Source: Streptomyces adelaidensis (GTDB lineage Bacteria > Actinomycetota > Actinomycetes > Streptomycetales > Streptomycetaceae). From it: a stretch of 64,000 nt of DNA. Position numbers and translations under genes: made by a program. The notes under the pieces are model-generated. The model was given only the letters and a program-made list of their open reading frames with translations, had not been told where the DNA came from and ran no database searches. The stretch covers positions 1 through 64,000 of the forward strand of contig NZ_JAEMUX010000023.1 of assembly GCF_016598475.1 (NCBI RefSeq), read 5' to 3'. Positions 25,504-33,479 of the stretch are shown here, piece by piece. Position 1 is the first letter of the stretch. Each line of letters begins with the position of its first letter.

Positions 25504-26853
25504 ATGAGATCCCGTAGACGACGCATCACGATCACGCTTGGTTTGGCCGCCGCGTTGGTCCTGCCTGCCGCCCCGGTCACTGCCCTCCCCGGCGCCGGGG
25601 ATCTGACCGCCGGGACCGGGACCGGGACCGGGGTCGATATCGGCATCGGGCTGGGAGGCAAGCGGTTCCTGGACCTGTCGGTGACGCTGGGCGGCCACAA
25701 GCGGGTTGTCCTGGATCTGGTGCGGGAGTATCTCAGCGCCCGGGACGCCGGCTGGAAGGACCCGCAGAACACGGCGGCCGCCTTGGTTGCGATCGAGCGG
25801 CAGGGAGCTGAGGTGGCCGCGCAGCCGGCCGCATTCGCCACCGGCCCGGCCACGCTCGCCGCCGGCGCCGCCGAGGACAACGGGCTGCATGCCACCGAGG
25901 TCGCCACCGGTTTCGCCGGCGACGCCAAGGTGAAGTTCTCCGGCCGGACCGCGACCGTGACCATAAACTCCGGGACGGCCCTGACGTGGAACGACACCTC
26001 CTTGGGGCAGTCGAGCCTGGGCGACACCTACGTGGTGACCCTGAAGCGAGAGAAGCGGACGTGGACCATCACCGACGTGGCCTACGCGCCGATCGGGTCC
26101 ACCTCCGCCCCGGTGTCCGAGACCGCCGACAATGCCACGATCTCCCGGGGTGACGTCCCGGCGGCAGCCGACGGCGTGAGCGCGCTGGCGGAGCACACCT
26201 ACGACCGGGACGCGGCGCGGGCTTACGCGCTGAAGTGGTCCCGGACGATGTACTTCGATGGCATGGAGTGGGTCTACGACGACGTCCGTAACCCCGACTA
26301 CGAGGATCTGGGGTCCACGAACTGCGCGAACTTCGTCTCCCAGGCCCTGGACGCGGGAGGCTGGCCCCAGACCGGCGGCTTCGATACCTCCAACCCGCTC
26401 AACTGGGACGTCAACCTCACCGGACCGGATCAGTTCTGGGGCCAGACCAAGTCCTGGATCTATGCCGACTGGCTGCGCGGCTTCGCAGTCCTGAGCGGGC
26501 GCGGCGAGAACAAGGCCATCTGGCCGCCCGAAGACGGCGACCCGAACGGCCCTGCCCAGGACGTGTGGGAACTTGAGCCCGGTGACCTGTTGTTCGCGGA
26601 CTGGCATGAGGATGAACAGCCCGACGGCACCATCGACCACGCCATGATCATCACCGGGACGTACACCAGCATGGGCTTCACCGAGCCCACCTACTCCCAG
26701 AACTCGCCGAACCGCCATAACCTGCCGCTGAGCATCGGCATGAAAATGGCCACCTCCGAGGATCCGACCCCCGAGGACGACAGCGGTCTCAGCGGGGCGG
26801 GCCTGAACGCCGACTTCTACCCGGTCCGCCTCTATGACACCTTCAACGACTGA
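25504..26853 (+). CDS. Secreted putative amidase-domain protein
   Basis: A 449-residue exported protein. Signal peptide MRSRRRRITITLGLAAALVLP ending near AVTA. The C-terminal half (about 240-449) starts AEHTYDRDAARAYALKWS and has STNCANFVSQALDAGGWPQ, then DHAMIITG: the Cys/His pair pattern of the putative amidase domain (CHAP/NlpC-like cysteine fold). The middle segment (about 55-200) reads as a beta-rich accessory domain. It could cut peptide bonds in cell wall, but that is inference. ATG 25504 follows GAGAGG; an ATG at 25484 in frame would add six residues. No partner genes adjoin; flanked by transposase remnants. Confidence 0.82.
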   Translation: MRSRRRRITITLGLAAALVLPAAPVTALPGAGDLTAGTGTGTGVDIGIGLGGKRFLDLSVTLGGHKRVVLDLVREYLSARDAGWKDPQNTAAALVAIERQGAEVAAQPAAFATGPATLAAGAAEDNGLHATEVATGFAGDAKVKFSGRTATVTINSGTALTWNDTSLGQSSLGDTYVVTLKREKRTWTITDVAYAPIGSTSAPVSETADNATISRGDVPAAADGVSALAEHTYDRDAARAYALKWSRTMYFDGMEWVYDDVRNPDYEDLGSTNCANFVSQALDAGGWPQTGGFDTSNPLNWDVNLTGPDQFWGQTKSWIYADWLRGFAVLSGRGENKAIWPPEDGDPNGPAQDVWELEPGDLLFADWHEDEQPDGTIDHAMIITGTYTSMGFTEPTYSQNSPNRHNLPLSIGMKMATSEDPTPEDDSGLSGAGLNADFYPVRLYDTFND

Positions 26854-26975
26854 GCTTTCGAGCGGAGCGAAACAGGTTGACGACCCGTCTGTCGTGAGGA
26901 TCAGCGGTCGGCGGGTCACACTCCGATGAAGCTCACTGTTTCTGTCATGTCCGCCCGCCCGGTACGCAGCCGTGG

Positions 26976-27056
26976 CACGCCTTCCTTTTTGGGTACCGGC
27001 TCATCGCTGAACGCCCGCACAGCCCTGCGGCTGTCCACGGCTTCATACACATCCAC
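26976..27056 (-). pseudogene. Nitroreductase N-terminal remnant
   Basis: From a GTG at 27056 the minus strand reads VDVYEAVDSRRAVRAFSDEP and VPKKE, the FMN-contacting start of nitroreductase-family proteins; similarity is lost after about 27 residues. No other part of the gene is nearby. The rest of 26854-27240 shows nothing I can support. Confidence 0.5.
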
Positions 27057-27244
27057 GCCTTTTTCGTCCCCGCACTCCATGGCGGGCAGCGGAGACACGA
27101 GGGTGATCATCGCACCGGGCGAGCAGACCGGGCGGAGCTTTGGTGCTGCCAGAACCCGGCTCTCAGCGACAAAGCCGGTGTTGCTGTGCGCGGACGGGCC
27201 GGTGACCGCGCCGGTACCTTGACGCTGGTGGCCGGGCATCGGCG

Positions 27245-27720
27245 CGCGGGTACGGCGCCATGTACGACGCGTTGCCCCGCGGGAACGTCGATATGCCCCG
27301 GCTGCGGCAGGTGCTGGCCGGCCTGCCTCAGCCGCAGGCCGCCGACGGGCGCCTGATGCTGGCGGCGGACATCAGTCATTGGCTCCGCCCGGACGCGCCG
27401 ACCAGCGCCGACCGCCTGTTCGGTCACGTCCACGGCCGCGGTGATCGGTCCTCGGACCAGCTCGTGCCCGGCCGGCCGTACTCCTTTGTTGCCGCCCTGG
27501 AAACAGGCCGGACCTCCTGGCGCCGGCTCCTGGACGCCGTGCGCATGGGCCCGGCCGCCGAGGTCACCGCCGCCCAGGTCCCCGAGTGGTCGAAGACCTC
27601 ATCGACATGGACCGCCGGCACATGGGTGACCGTGCCATCCTCATCGTCTTCGACGCCGGGTACGACGCCCCGCGCATGGCCCACCTCCTGGCTGCGGCCG
27701 CCCGGCGGCAAGTCCACCAG
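27245..27720 (+). pseudogene. Frameshifted transposase fragment
   Basis: RGYGAMYDALPRGNVDMPRL, then LAADISHWLRPDA and RPYSFVAALETGR, match the start of a transposase family very common in Streptomyces (NF041680-type, as I recall it). Near 27580 the frame shifts; the next part continues in another frame as VVEDLIDMDRRHMG, DRAILIVFDAGYDAPRMAHLL and ends about 27710. Both a frameshift and loss of the C-terminal half make it dead. Confidence 0.65.
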
Positions 27721-28113
27721 ACGTCCGGAGAGCATCGCTGAGCGAAACCAGCACAGGCCATGAAAGGCAGGCTCAGGCCTTGGCCCGGCTCGATCACCAG
27801 CAGCACCGGCGCGGGGCCCGCGTCCGCGCTCGCCGATGTAGGGACTCAGCAGCGCGGTGACCGCGCTCACCACCGCCAGGCGCACGCTCCACTCGCCCAC
27901 GAACCCGTGGCCGACATCGGCGAGTACGGGCAGGCCGAGTACCGCGGTGCCGACCGGATAGGTCGCCACGCAGACGATCAGCGTCATCCAGAACGGCGGC
28001 TCATTGGCCACCGCGACAGCGGAGGCGGCGCAGATCACGACGATGCTGAGGGCGATGACGAGCGAGGGGAAGGTCATGACCACCAGAATTCCGGCGATCG
28101 CCCGCCCAATCAT
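27424..28113 (-). CDS. Small membrane protein with chimeric C-terminus
   Basis: The N-terminal ~105 residues from ATG 28113 (MIGRAIAGILVVMTFPSLVI) hold three or four clear membrane helices and strong GC3 bias, so this part is real coding sequence. After PYIGERGRGPR the bias collapses and the frame runs antisense through the transposase fragment to a stop at 27424. The original 3' end was probably lost when the region was rearranged. Possibly a truncated gene; no function is recognisable. Confidence 0.45.
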   Translation of the reverse strand: MIGRAIAGILVVMTFPSLVIALSIVVICAASAVAVANEPPFWMTLIVCVATYPVGTAVLGLPVLADVGHGFVGEWSVRLAVVSAVTALLSPYIGERGRGPRAGAAGDRAGPRPEPAFHGLCWFRSAMLSGRLVDLPPGGRSQEVGHARGVVPGVEDDEDGTVTHVPAVHVDEVFDHSGTWAAVTSAAGPMRTASRSRRQEVRPVSRAATKEYGRPGTSWSEDRSPRPWT

Positions 28114-28137
28114 CAGCCGTCGGCAGGAGGGGTATCT

Positions 28138-28341
28138 CTACCCGAAGGTAGAGGGAGAGGTTGCCGCCGCTGTCTTGAGGGCTTGTATGAGGGAGCGGAG
28201 CGGGGTTGGGGTGGTGGTGAGGATGGTGGCGGGGTCGTCGCTTTCGCGGAGGAGCAGGTGGCCGGAGGGGGCGGCGGCGAGGTTGACGCAGTTGGAGCCG
28301 TCGGGGCTGTAGGTGGACTTTTGCCAGTGGGTGGAGCGCAC
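28138..28341 (-). CDS. DUF397 protein
   Basis: A 67-residue protein with the DUF397 pattern: HWQKSTYSPDGSNCVNLAAA, GHLLLRESDDP and ILTTTP. GTG start at 28341 preceded by AGAAGGG. DUF397 proteins of Streptomyces are encoded beside DUF5753-type helix-turn-helix regulators and are thought to bind or antagonise them. This is the second of two tandem copies; they share most of their sequence and so arose by duplication. Confidence 0.88.
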   Translation of the reverse strand: MRSTHWQKSTYSPDGSNCVNLAAAPSGHLLLRESDDPATILTTTPTPLRSLIQALKTAAATSPSTFG

Positions 28342-28356
28342 GGTTGCCCTTCTGGC

Positions 28357-28545
28357 TCAGTGCGTCGGCTGTTGTGACTTCAGGGCGCGTATAAGGCTAT
28401 TCAGGAGGACAGGGGTAGTCGTGAGGATGACGGCGGGGTCGTCGCTTTCGCGGAGGAGTACGTGGCCGGAGGGGGTGGTGGCGAGGTTGACGCAGTTGAT
28501 GCTGTCGCCGCTGTAGGTGGACTTCTGCCAGCTGATGGTGGGCAC
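28357..28545 (-). CDS. DUF397 protein
   Basis: A 62-residue paralogue of the neighbouring DUF397 protein (ISWQKSTYSGDSINCVNLAT, GHVLLRESDDPAVILTTTP). GTG start at 28545 after GAGAGA. It lies 12 bases downstream of the regulator stop and 15 bases before the second copy, so the three genes form one operon. Confidence 0.88.
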   Translation of the reverse strand: MPTISWQKSTYSGDSINCVNLATTPSGHVLLRESDDPAVILTTTPVLLNSLIRALKSQQPTH

Positions 28546-28557
28546 GTTTGGTCTCTC

Positions 28558-29412
28558 TCAGGTGTCCCGGACGAGTTTGTGGACGAAGTCGCGTGTCTCG
28601 GCGGGGCCGAGCGCACAGGACTCCATGTGGTCCAGCACGGAACGGTACTTACTCAACACTGCCTCCGCGTCGAGGAAAGCGCAGCCCCCGTGGTGCGTAT
28701 CCAGCTCGACGGTGTCGAGCTGTGAGACCGGGCCCTGGACGTAGTCGAAGGACTGGCCCGTGCTGGGGAAGTACTCCGTCCCGAAAGGGATCAACCTGAC
28801 GGTGGCGTGGGGCAGTTCGCTCATTTCGAGCAGGTGCTTGAGCTGGCCACGGGTGACTTCGGGGCCGCCGAAGCCCATGCGGAGCGCCGTCTCGTGGATG
28901 ATCGCCGTGTACGGGGGTGGGGTGTCGCGGTGCAGGACGCCCTGCCGCTTGATTCGGTACGTGAGGCGGTGCTCGATCTCGTACTGCCGCATGGGCGGTA
29001 CCACTGCACGGAAGAGGGCGCGGGCGTGGTCCGTGGTCTGTAGCAGCGCCGGAATGTGAATCACCAGCGCTACGCGCAACGCCGCCGCGTTGGCCTCCAG
29101 TTCGGCCACGTCGACGAGGGTGGCGGGCAGGTGCTCTCGGTACGCCTCCCACCAGCCACGCGTCCGTCGCCCGGTCATCGCTGCCAGTGCGTCGACGTAC
29201 GCCTCGTCCGAGCAGTCGTAAGCCCGAGCCATGGAACGCACTCGGTCGGCACTGATAGGCGTGCGGCCGGTTTCGATCATGCTCACGCGTGCTTGATTGA
29301 CGCCCAGTTGCGCGGCGGCGCCAGTGGCTGTGAGTCCGGCCCGCTCGCGCAGCTTGCGCAGTTCGGCACCCAGCCTCCGCTGCCGCAGCGTCGGACTGTT
29401 CGTGGGCGGCAA
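28558..29412 (-). CDS. XRE-type helix-turn-helix regulator with DUF5753 domain
   Basis: A 284-residue regulator. The Cro/C1-type helix-turn-helix (LGAELRKLRERAGLTATGAA then LGVNQARVSMIETGR) is at about 8-65; the rest is the DUF5753 domain (PALLQTTDHARALFR onward, FDYVQGPVSQL). I choose TTG 29412 because GGGAG lies six bases upstream; an ATG at 29448 in frame has no spaced ribosome site. With the downstream DUF397 genes and the divergent ATPase gene this is the WhiJ/AbaA-like developmental regulator cassette found in many copies in Streptomyces. Two palindromes in the divergent spacer are likely operators. Confidence 0.87.
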   Translation of the reverse strand: MPPTNSPTLRQRRLGAELRKLRERAGLTATGAAAQLGVNQARVSMIETGRTPISADRVRSMARAYDCSDEAYVDALAAMTGRRTRGWWEAYREHLPATLVDVAELEANAAALRVALVIHIPALLQTTDHARALFRAVVPPMRQYEIEHRLTYRIKRQGVLHRDTPPPYTAIIHETALRMGFGGPEVTRGQLKHLLEMSELPHATVRLIPFGTEYFPSTGQSFDYVQGPVSQLDTVELDTHHGGCAFLDAEAVLSKYRSVLDHMESCALGPAETRDFVHKLVRDT

Positions 29413-29462
29413 GGCGTCTCCCTTCAGGCCGCGGAGCGGCGTGAGCATCCCTCACACGAGTG

Positions 29463-29504
29463 AAGCATGGATGCTTTCCGTTCTTTTTGTTAGATGCATC
29501 TAAC
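29463..29504. promoter_or_regulatory. Two palindromes in the divergent regulator/ATPase spacer
   Basis: GTTAGATGCATCTAAC at 29489-29504 is a perfect 16-bp palindrome and AAGCATGGATGCTT near 29464-29477 a perfect 14-bp one. They are unusually AT-rich for this genome and sit between the divergent HTH and ATPase genes, so they are good operator candidates. Confidence 0.6.
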
Positions 29505-29635
29505 CATCTGCTCTACGGTGGTTACGTACCGCTCAGCTGGCCGAGCCCGTAAGCCGGAAGCGCACCAAGCCAGGCACTGCCACCGCCAAAAGGCCCGTTG
29601 GGCGAACCAAGTCCCCTTTCTCCCCGGAGGCGTTC

Positions 29636-30136
29636 ATGGTCACCGTATCCCCGCCCGACTCCCGTTCGCCGGAATGCTGGCAGTACTCCCTTCGCCTGCC
29701 CTACGACCCCCGAGCCGCTCGCATCGCCCGCGTGACCGTGCGGGCGATCCTGTCGAGCCATGGTCGTGAGGACATCCTCGACGTGGTCGAGCTGCTGACG
29801 TCGGAGCTGGTCACCAACGCGTACCAGCACACGAAGGGACCGTCCTCCGTACGCCTCGTCGCGCTTCTCGGCGGTCGTCTGAGGGTCTTCGTGTGGGACG
29901 ACAGCCCGCACGTACCGCCCCGGTTCGACGACTCCGAGGCCGCCCCGCCCCCACCACCACTGCCGTCGATGGACACCGACCAGGGCCGAGGCCTCTTCCT
30001 CGTCCAGCAGTGCGCGCAGCGCTGGGGCTGCTGGCCGCTGGAGGGCGGGGGGCTCGGGCGAGGAGGGGGGAAGCTCATGTGGTTCGAGGTGGGTGGGGGC
30101 GAGGACGAGGGGGCGTATCGATGCGTGGCTGCCTGA
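29636..30136 (+). CDS. ATP-binding protein (anti-sigma-like HATPase)
   Basis: A 166-residue histidine-kinase-type ATPase domain: N box ELVTNAYQHT, a degenerate G1 DDSPHVPP, and G2 GRGLFLVQQCAQRWG. ATG at 29636 after GGAGG. Proteins of this size resemble SpoIIAB/RsbW anti-sigma kinases and regularly accompany DUF5753 regulators and DUF397 proteins. The C-terminal 30 residues are Gly-rich and weakly conserved. Partner and activity are unknown. Confidence 0.85.
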   Translation: MVTVSPPDSRSPECWQYSLRLPYDPRAARIARVTVRAILSSHGREDILDVVELLTSELVTNAYQHTKGPSSVRLVALLGGRLRVFVWDDSPHVPPRFDDSEAAPPPPPLPSMDTDQGRGLFLVQQCAQRWGCWPLEGGGLGRGGGKLMWFEVGGGEDEGAYRCVAA

Positions 30137-30237
30137 TCACGGCCTGCGGCGCGGTGGGCGTAGGAGCGGTCGTCGGCTGGAACGGTGCTTCTCGGCTGTC
30201 GGGCGCCCGGCCAGGGGCCCGTCCCTATACTCAAGCC

Positions 30238-31122
30238 ATGGACCAGGACCTGGAGCGAGCCGCACTCGTAGCGCTGCTGCGGCGCGGTGGGCGGTCCTGG
30301 CCCGAGCTCACTGATCAGATCGAGACCGTCGGGAGTGCCCGCGAGGTTCTGGAGAGCGCACTCGACGCCTCGGGACAGGGCGCTCTGTTCGACACCGAAC
30401 CGTCCGTCGATCTGGAAGCCGTCGCCGCCGAGATCGCCGCGTGGGAGGGCGAGGGCATGCGGTTGGTGACGATCCTTGACGAGGACTATCCGCTCTACCT
30501 GCGGCTGGTCCACCAGCGCCCGCCGTTCCTGTTCCTGCGCGGCACCGCCGTCGAGGACGATCTACGGGTCGCCGTCGTCGGCACCCGCAGTCCCACGCCG
30601 GAGGGAGTCGCTCACGCCCGTGCCATCGCGGGCGGGCTCGCCGAGCGCGGTGTCACGGTGGTCAGCGGCTTGGCCGCCGGTATCGACACGGCCGCGCACG
30701 GCACCGCGCTCGCAGTCGGCGGCCGTACCGTCGCGGTCGTCGGCACCGGACTACGGCGAACGTATCCGGCCCAGAACGCCCGTTTGCAGCAGGAGATCGC
30801 CGAGCGGGGGCTGGTCATCTCCCAGTTCTGGCCGGACGCGGCGCCGTCGCAGGCGTCCTTCCCCATGCGCAACGCCGTGATGAGTGGCTACAGCCTGGCC
30901 ACGGTCGTGGTCGAGGCGGCATACCGCAGCGGAGCCCGTATGCAGGCTCGCCTGGCCCTCGAACACGGCCGCCGGGTCTTCCTCATGCGCTCCCTCATGA
31001 CCCACGAATGGGCACGGGAGTACGCGAGCCGACCCAACACCACGGTCGTCGACGGCCCCGACGACGTCTTCGGCCACCTCGACTCTCTCGTCCCCACCAC
31101 GGGCGAGCTGACCTGGGCGTAG
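30238..31122 (+). CDS. DprA-like (Smf) Rossmann-fold protein, accessory copy
   Basis: A 294-residue protein. After about 95 N-terminal residues with a helical SAM-like part, the DprA Rossmann domain has VAVVGTRSPTPEGV, VSGLAAGIDTAAHGTAL, VGTGLRRTYPAQN, an SQFWPDA strand and SGYSLATVVVEAA. Standard DprA loads RecA on incoming single-stranded DNA, and a housekeeping DprA is expected elsewhere in a Streptomyces chromosome, so this is an accessory paralogue. It is 13 bases upstream of a phosphoribosyltransferase gene. DprA-like proteins paired with phosphoribosyltransferases have been predicted computationally as conflict/defence modules; role here is inference. Confidence 0.82.
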   Translation: MDQDLERAALVALLRRGGRSWPELTDQIETVGSAREVLESALDASGQGALFDTEPSVDLEAVAAEIAAWEGEGMRLVTILDEDYPLYLRLVHQRPPFLFLRGTAVEDDLRVAVVGTRSPTPEGVAHARAIAGGLAERGVTVVSGLAAGIDTAAHGTALAVGGRTVAVVGTGLRRTYPAQNARLQQEIAERGLVISQFWPDAAPSQASFPMRNAVMSGYSLATVVVEAAYRSGARMQARLALEHGRRVFLMRSLMTHEWAREYASRPNTTVVDGPDDVFGHLDSLVPTTGELTWA

Positions 31123-31135
31123 CCGGAATATCGCG

Positions 31136-31885
31136 GTGGCGACCGTTGAAGGGCTGTCCGCCCGCTACGCCAACTTTCTGGTTCATCCTCTGCTGCCGGG
31201 CACGGGCGTGTGTCAGGTCTGCCGTGGACCCGCGAAGCCCGGTTGTCCCGCCTGCTGGCAGTGTCACGAGGCCAGGAGGATCCTGGGCTCGGGGGTCGCC
31301 GATGCCGTGGTCCCGTTGAGCTTGTCCCTCAAGAACGAGCAGTACGCCAACGAGCTGTGGCGGTACAAGAACACCGCCGGTCCGCAGCGGCAGTATTTCC
31401 GCATGGGCCTGGCGGCGGTGCTGTGGCGCTTCCTGGTCCTGCACGAGGGCTGTCTCGCGGCCCACTGCGCCGTTCCCGGCTTCGACGTCGTGACCACTGT
31501 GCCCAGCACCAGTGGGCGAGAGGGGCACCCCTTACGCACGATGGTGGCCGAGATGGTCGGTGTGACCCGCGACCGTCACCGGGACCTGCTCACCCCGACG
31601 CCGGACGCGGCCACGCTCGCCCGCGCAGCTTCTGCCTCGCGCTACACCTCGTCGGTGCTCTGGGGGGAGAGCGTCCTGCTCATCGATGACACCTGGACCA
31701 CCGGCCACCATGTCCAGTCCGCAGCGGCAGCCCTGAAGGCTTCCGGCGCGGGCAGCGTGGCCGCCGTTGTGCTCGGCCGTCATCTCAACACCACCTACGG
31801 CGACACCGCCACCCACGTCGAACGTGCGCGTCTGCGCCGCTTCTCCTGGGACGCCTGCGCGGTCCGGCCTTGGAGCCACGCCTGA
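31136..31885 (+). CDS. Phosphoribosyltransferase (ComF-like) with N-terminal Cys cluster
   Basis: A 249-residue protein. An N-terminal zinc-binding-like cluster (CQVCRGPAKPGCPACWQC, about 23-40) precedes a type I phosphoribosyltransferase domain whose PRPP loop is VLLIDDTWTTG (about 178-188) with Asp-Asp as expected. A flexible-loop SGREGH motif is also present. This layout resembles ComF, the DNA-uptake accessory protein. GTG start at 31136, 13 bases after the DprA-like stop, indicating one operon. The pair ends at a strong terminator facing the tail cluster. Confidence 0.82.
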   Translation: MATVEGLSARYANFLVHPLLPGTGVCQVCRGPAKPGCPACWQCHEARRILGSGVADAVVPLSLSLKNEQYANELWRYKNTAGPQRQYFRMGLAAVLWRFLVLHEGCLAAHCAVPGFDVVTTVPSTSGREGHPLRTMVAEMVGVTRDRHRDLLTPTPDAATLARAASASRYTSSVLWGESVLLIDDTWTTGHHVQSAAAALKASGAGSVAAVVLGRHLNTTYGDTATHVERARLRRFSWDACAVRPWSHA

Positions 31886-31908
31886 AGCCGGCCAGTGGAC
31901 ACCGGTCA

Positions 31909-31936
31909 GGGGTGGGCCGGAGTTCCGGCCCACCCC
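31909..31936. terminator. Terminator between the DprA/PRTase operon and the tail cluster
   Basis: GGGGTGGGCCGGA and TCCGGCCCACCCC form a perfect stem around a very short loop. It separates two convergent transcription units. Confidence 0.85.
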
Positions 31937-31949
31937 AGGGGTGTGTGGG

Positions 31950-32210
31950 CTACTTTCCGGTCGTCGTCGACCACACCGTGACGGCCAGGGCGGTGCAGGA
32001 TGTGACCGCGGCGAGGGACGGGAGGGGCCAGCGGGAGCGCTCCAGGGCGTCCAGGCGGTCCTCGTGTTCGGAGAGGGTCTTGTCGGTCTGGTCGGCGCGT
32101 TGGAGGAGGAGGGCGAGGTCGCCCCGGGTGGTGGCGAAGCCGACGTCGACGGCGCGGCGTAGGCGTTCCAACTCCAGGGCGATGGTGGCGCGTTCGTCAT
32201 TGCTCACCAT
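31950..32210 (-). CDS. XhlA-like coiled-coil membrane protein of the lysis cassette
   Basis: An 86-residue protein: an N-terminal coiled coil (about 5-60, LERLRRAVDVGFATTRGDL, LSEHEDRLDALERSR) and one membrane helix at the end (about 63-82). This is the shape of XhlA/hemolysin-type phage proteins that work with a holin. ATG 32210 overlaps the upstream holin-like gene by 14 bases. Last gene of the leftward tail cluster. Confidence 0.7.
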   Translation of the reverse strand: MVSNDERATIALELERLRRAVDVGFATTRGDLALLLQRADQTDKTLSEHEDRLDALERSRWPLPSLAAVTSCTALAVTVWSTTTGK

Positions 32211-32442
32211 GGGCGCTCCCTTCGGCCGGGGCGGTCGGCCGCTGCTTCAGCCAGTTCGGGAGCAGGCTTTCCACCGACGGCATGGACATCAGGCGGCTGA
32301 ACGCGGTGGCTGCGACCACCAGCGTGGCGTAGCCGGGGAGATCAGCCACTTCGGGGGTGCCGGCGAGCAGCGGGACGGCGGCCGCCACCGCCAACAGTGC
32401 CTGGAACGCCGTACGCAGGGCTCTGCGGTTCGAGTCGGTCAT
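32197..32442 (-). CDS. Holin-like small membrane protein
   Basis: An 81-residue protein with two hydrophobic stretches (about 9-28 and 35-50) and a polar tail. Size, hydropathy and position directly after the amidase endolysin gene suggest a phage-type holin. Starts at ATG 32442, 17 bases after the amidase stop. Confidence 0.65.
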   Translation of the reverse strand: MTDSNRRALRTAFQALLAVAAAVPLLAGTPEVADLPGYATLVVAATAFSRLMSMPSVESLLPNWLKQRPTAPAEGSAHGEQ

Positions 32443-32459
32443 CGGTTTCCGAGCTCCTT

Positions 32460-33323
32460 TCAGGTTCGGGGGACGCGCAGCTTCGCCCAGCTCGTGGGGC
32501 CGGGGATGCCGTCCGCGTCGGTGCCGGAGTAGCCGAGCTTGTGCTGCCAGGCGGCGTAGGAGCGGCGGTCGGCGGCGGTCCAGGACGGGCCGGGGCCCAC
32601 CTCGTAGCGGCCGCAGCCCTCGGCGACGAGCCGTCTGCCCATGGCGGTGACGACCGCGCCGCGGCGGCCGGTGGCGAAGAACGCGGCGCCGGGGAAGGGC
32701 TCGTACACGGGGGTGGACGCGCCGCCGCCCCCGCTCACCGTGCCGGTCAGGCGCTTCGCGATCCTCGTCCGCATCGACGCCATCGAGAACGTCGGGTCGA
32801 TCTTGCGGGTCGTCCACTCCTTGTGGCCGATGACCCGCGACGCGGCCCAGCCGTGCGCCCGGCACACCGCCGCCGCGACCTTCTCCACCGCCGCCAACTG
32901 GGCGTCCGGGTAAGGGTCGCGGCCGTTGCCGAGGTTCTCGATCTCGAAGCCGTAGAAGTGGGTGTTGCCGTCGGTCGCGTCCGCGCCCGGCCGGGACGGG
33001 AGCGTCGTGCCGTTGCGTACGGCGTTGTAGGCGGACGTCGAGCCGCGGCCGGCGTGGTTGGTGCGGCCGTAGCCGACCAGGTGGACCGTGCCGTCCTTCG
33101 CGATCACCGCGACGCACAGCGGGCCCGGCAGGTCCGCCATGCCCGTGCGGCACAGCGCGACGCTGTTCGAGCCGGCCGTGTGGTGCAGCATGACGCCCTG
33201 GGCCGGGCCCCAGGCGCCTACGGCGTTGCGGTTGTGCGTGGACCAGCCGGCGTACTCCTTGAGCTTGACGCCTTCGGCGCGCAGGGCCGCCTCGAAGGCG
33301 GCCGCCGAGAGTGGTGTGGCCAT
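32460..33323 (-). CDS. N-acetylmuramoyl-L-alanine amidase (endolysin)
   Basis: A 287-residue peptidoglycan amidase. The Amidase_2/PGRP domain (about 20-175) has zinc ligands in VMLHHTAGS and VIGHKEWTTRKIDP, plus a tyrosine/histidine face in HFYGFEIENLG. The C-terminal ~70 residues (RRLVAEGCGRYEVGPGPSWT to SWAKLRVPRT) are a peptidoglycan-binding repeat as in many Streptomyces phage endolysins. No signal peptide, so release needs a holin. ATG 33323 is preceded by AAGGA. An inverted repeat CAACTCG-GG-CGAGTTG (33342-33357) lies in its leader. Confidence 0.9.
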   Translation of the reverse strand: MATPLSAAAFEAALRAEGVKLKEYAGWSTHNRNAVGAWGPAQGVMLHHTAGSNSVALCRTGMADLPGPLCVAVIAKDGTVHLVGYGRTNHAGRGSTSAYNAVRNGTTLPSRPGADATDGNTHFYGFEIENLGNGRDPYPDAQLAAVEKVAAAVCRAHGWAASRVIGHKEWTTRKIDPTFSMASMRTRIAKRLTGTVSGGGGASTPVYEPFPGAAFFATGRRGAVVTAMGRRLVAEGCGRYEVGPGPSWTAADRRSYAAWQHKLGYSGTDADGIPGPTSWAKLRVPRT

Positions 33324-33386
33324 GGGTCTGTTCCTTTCGGGCAACTCGGGCGAGTTGAGCAAATTAAGTAAGTCGGGCAAGCGGAA

Positions 33387-33428
33387 GCCCCGGTGCGCCG
33401 CTGGGGGAGACAGGCGGCGTACCGGGGC
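33387..33428 (-). terminator. Hairpin downstream of the fibre gene
   Basis: GCCCCGGTGCGCCGC (33387-33401) pairs with GCGGCGTACCGGGGC (33414-33428) over 15 bp with one mismatch. It lies between the fibre gene and the endolysin gene on the minus strand and may end or process the structural transcript. Confidence 0.65.
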
Positions 33429-33431
33429 CGC

Positions 33432-33479
33432 GGGGTGGGGTGGGGTGGGGTGGGGTGGGGTGGGGTGGGGTGGGGCGGG
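33432..33479. repeat. GGGGT tandem tract, G-quadruplex-capable
   Basis: Nine GGGG runs separated by single T residues, ending CGGG, in 48 bases on the plus strand. The minus-strand transcript therefore carries CCCCA repeats just after the fibre gene stop. Four or more close G4 runs with one-base loops satisfy the usual quadruplex rule. Confidence 0.9.
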
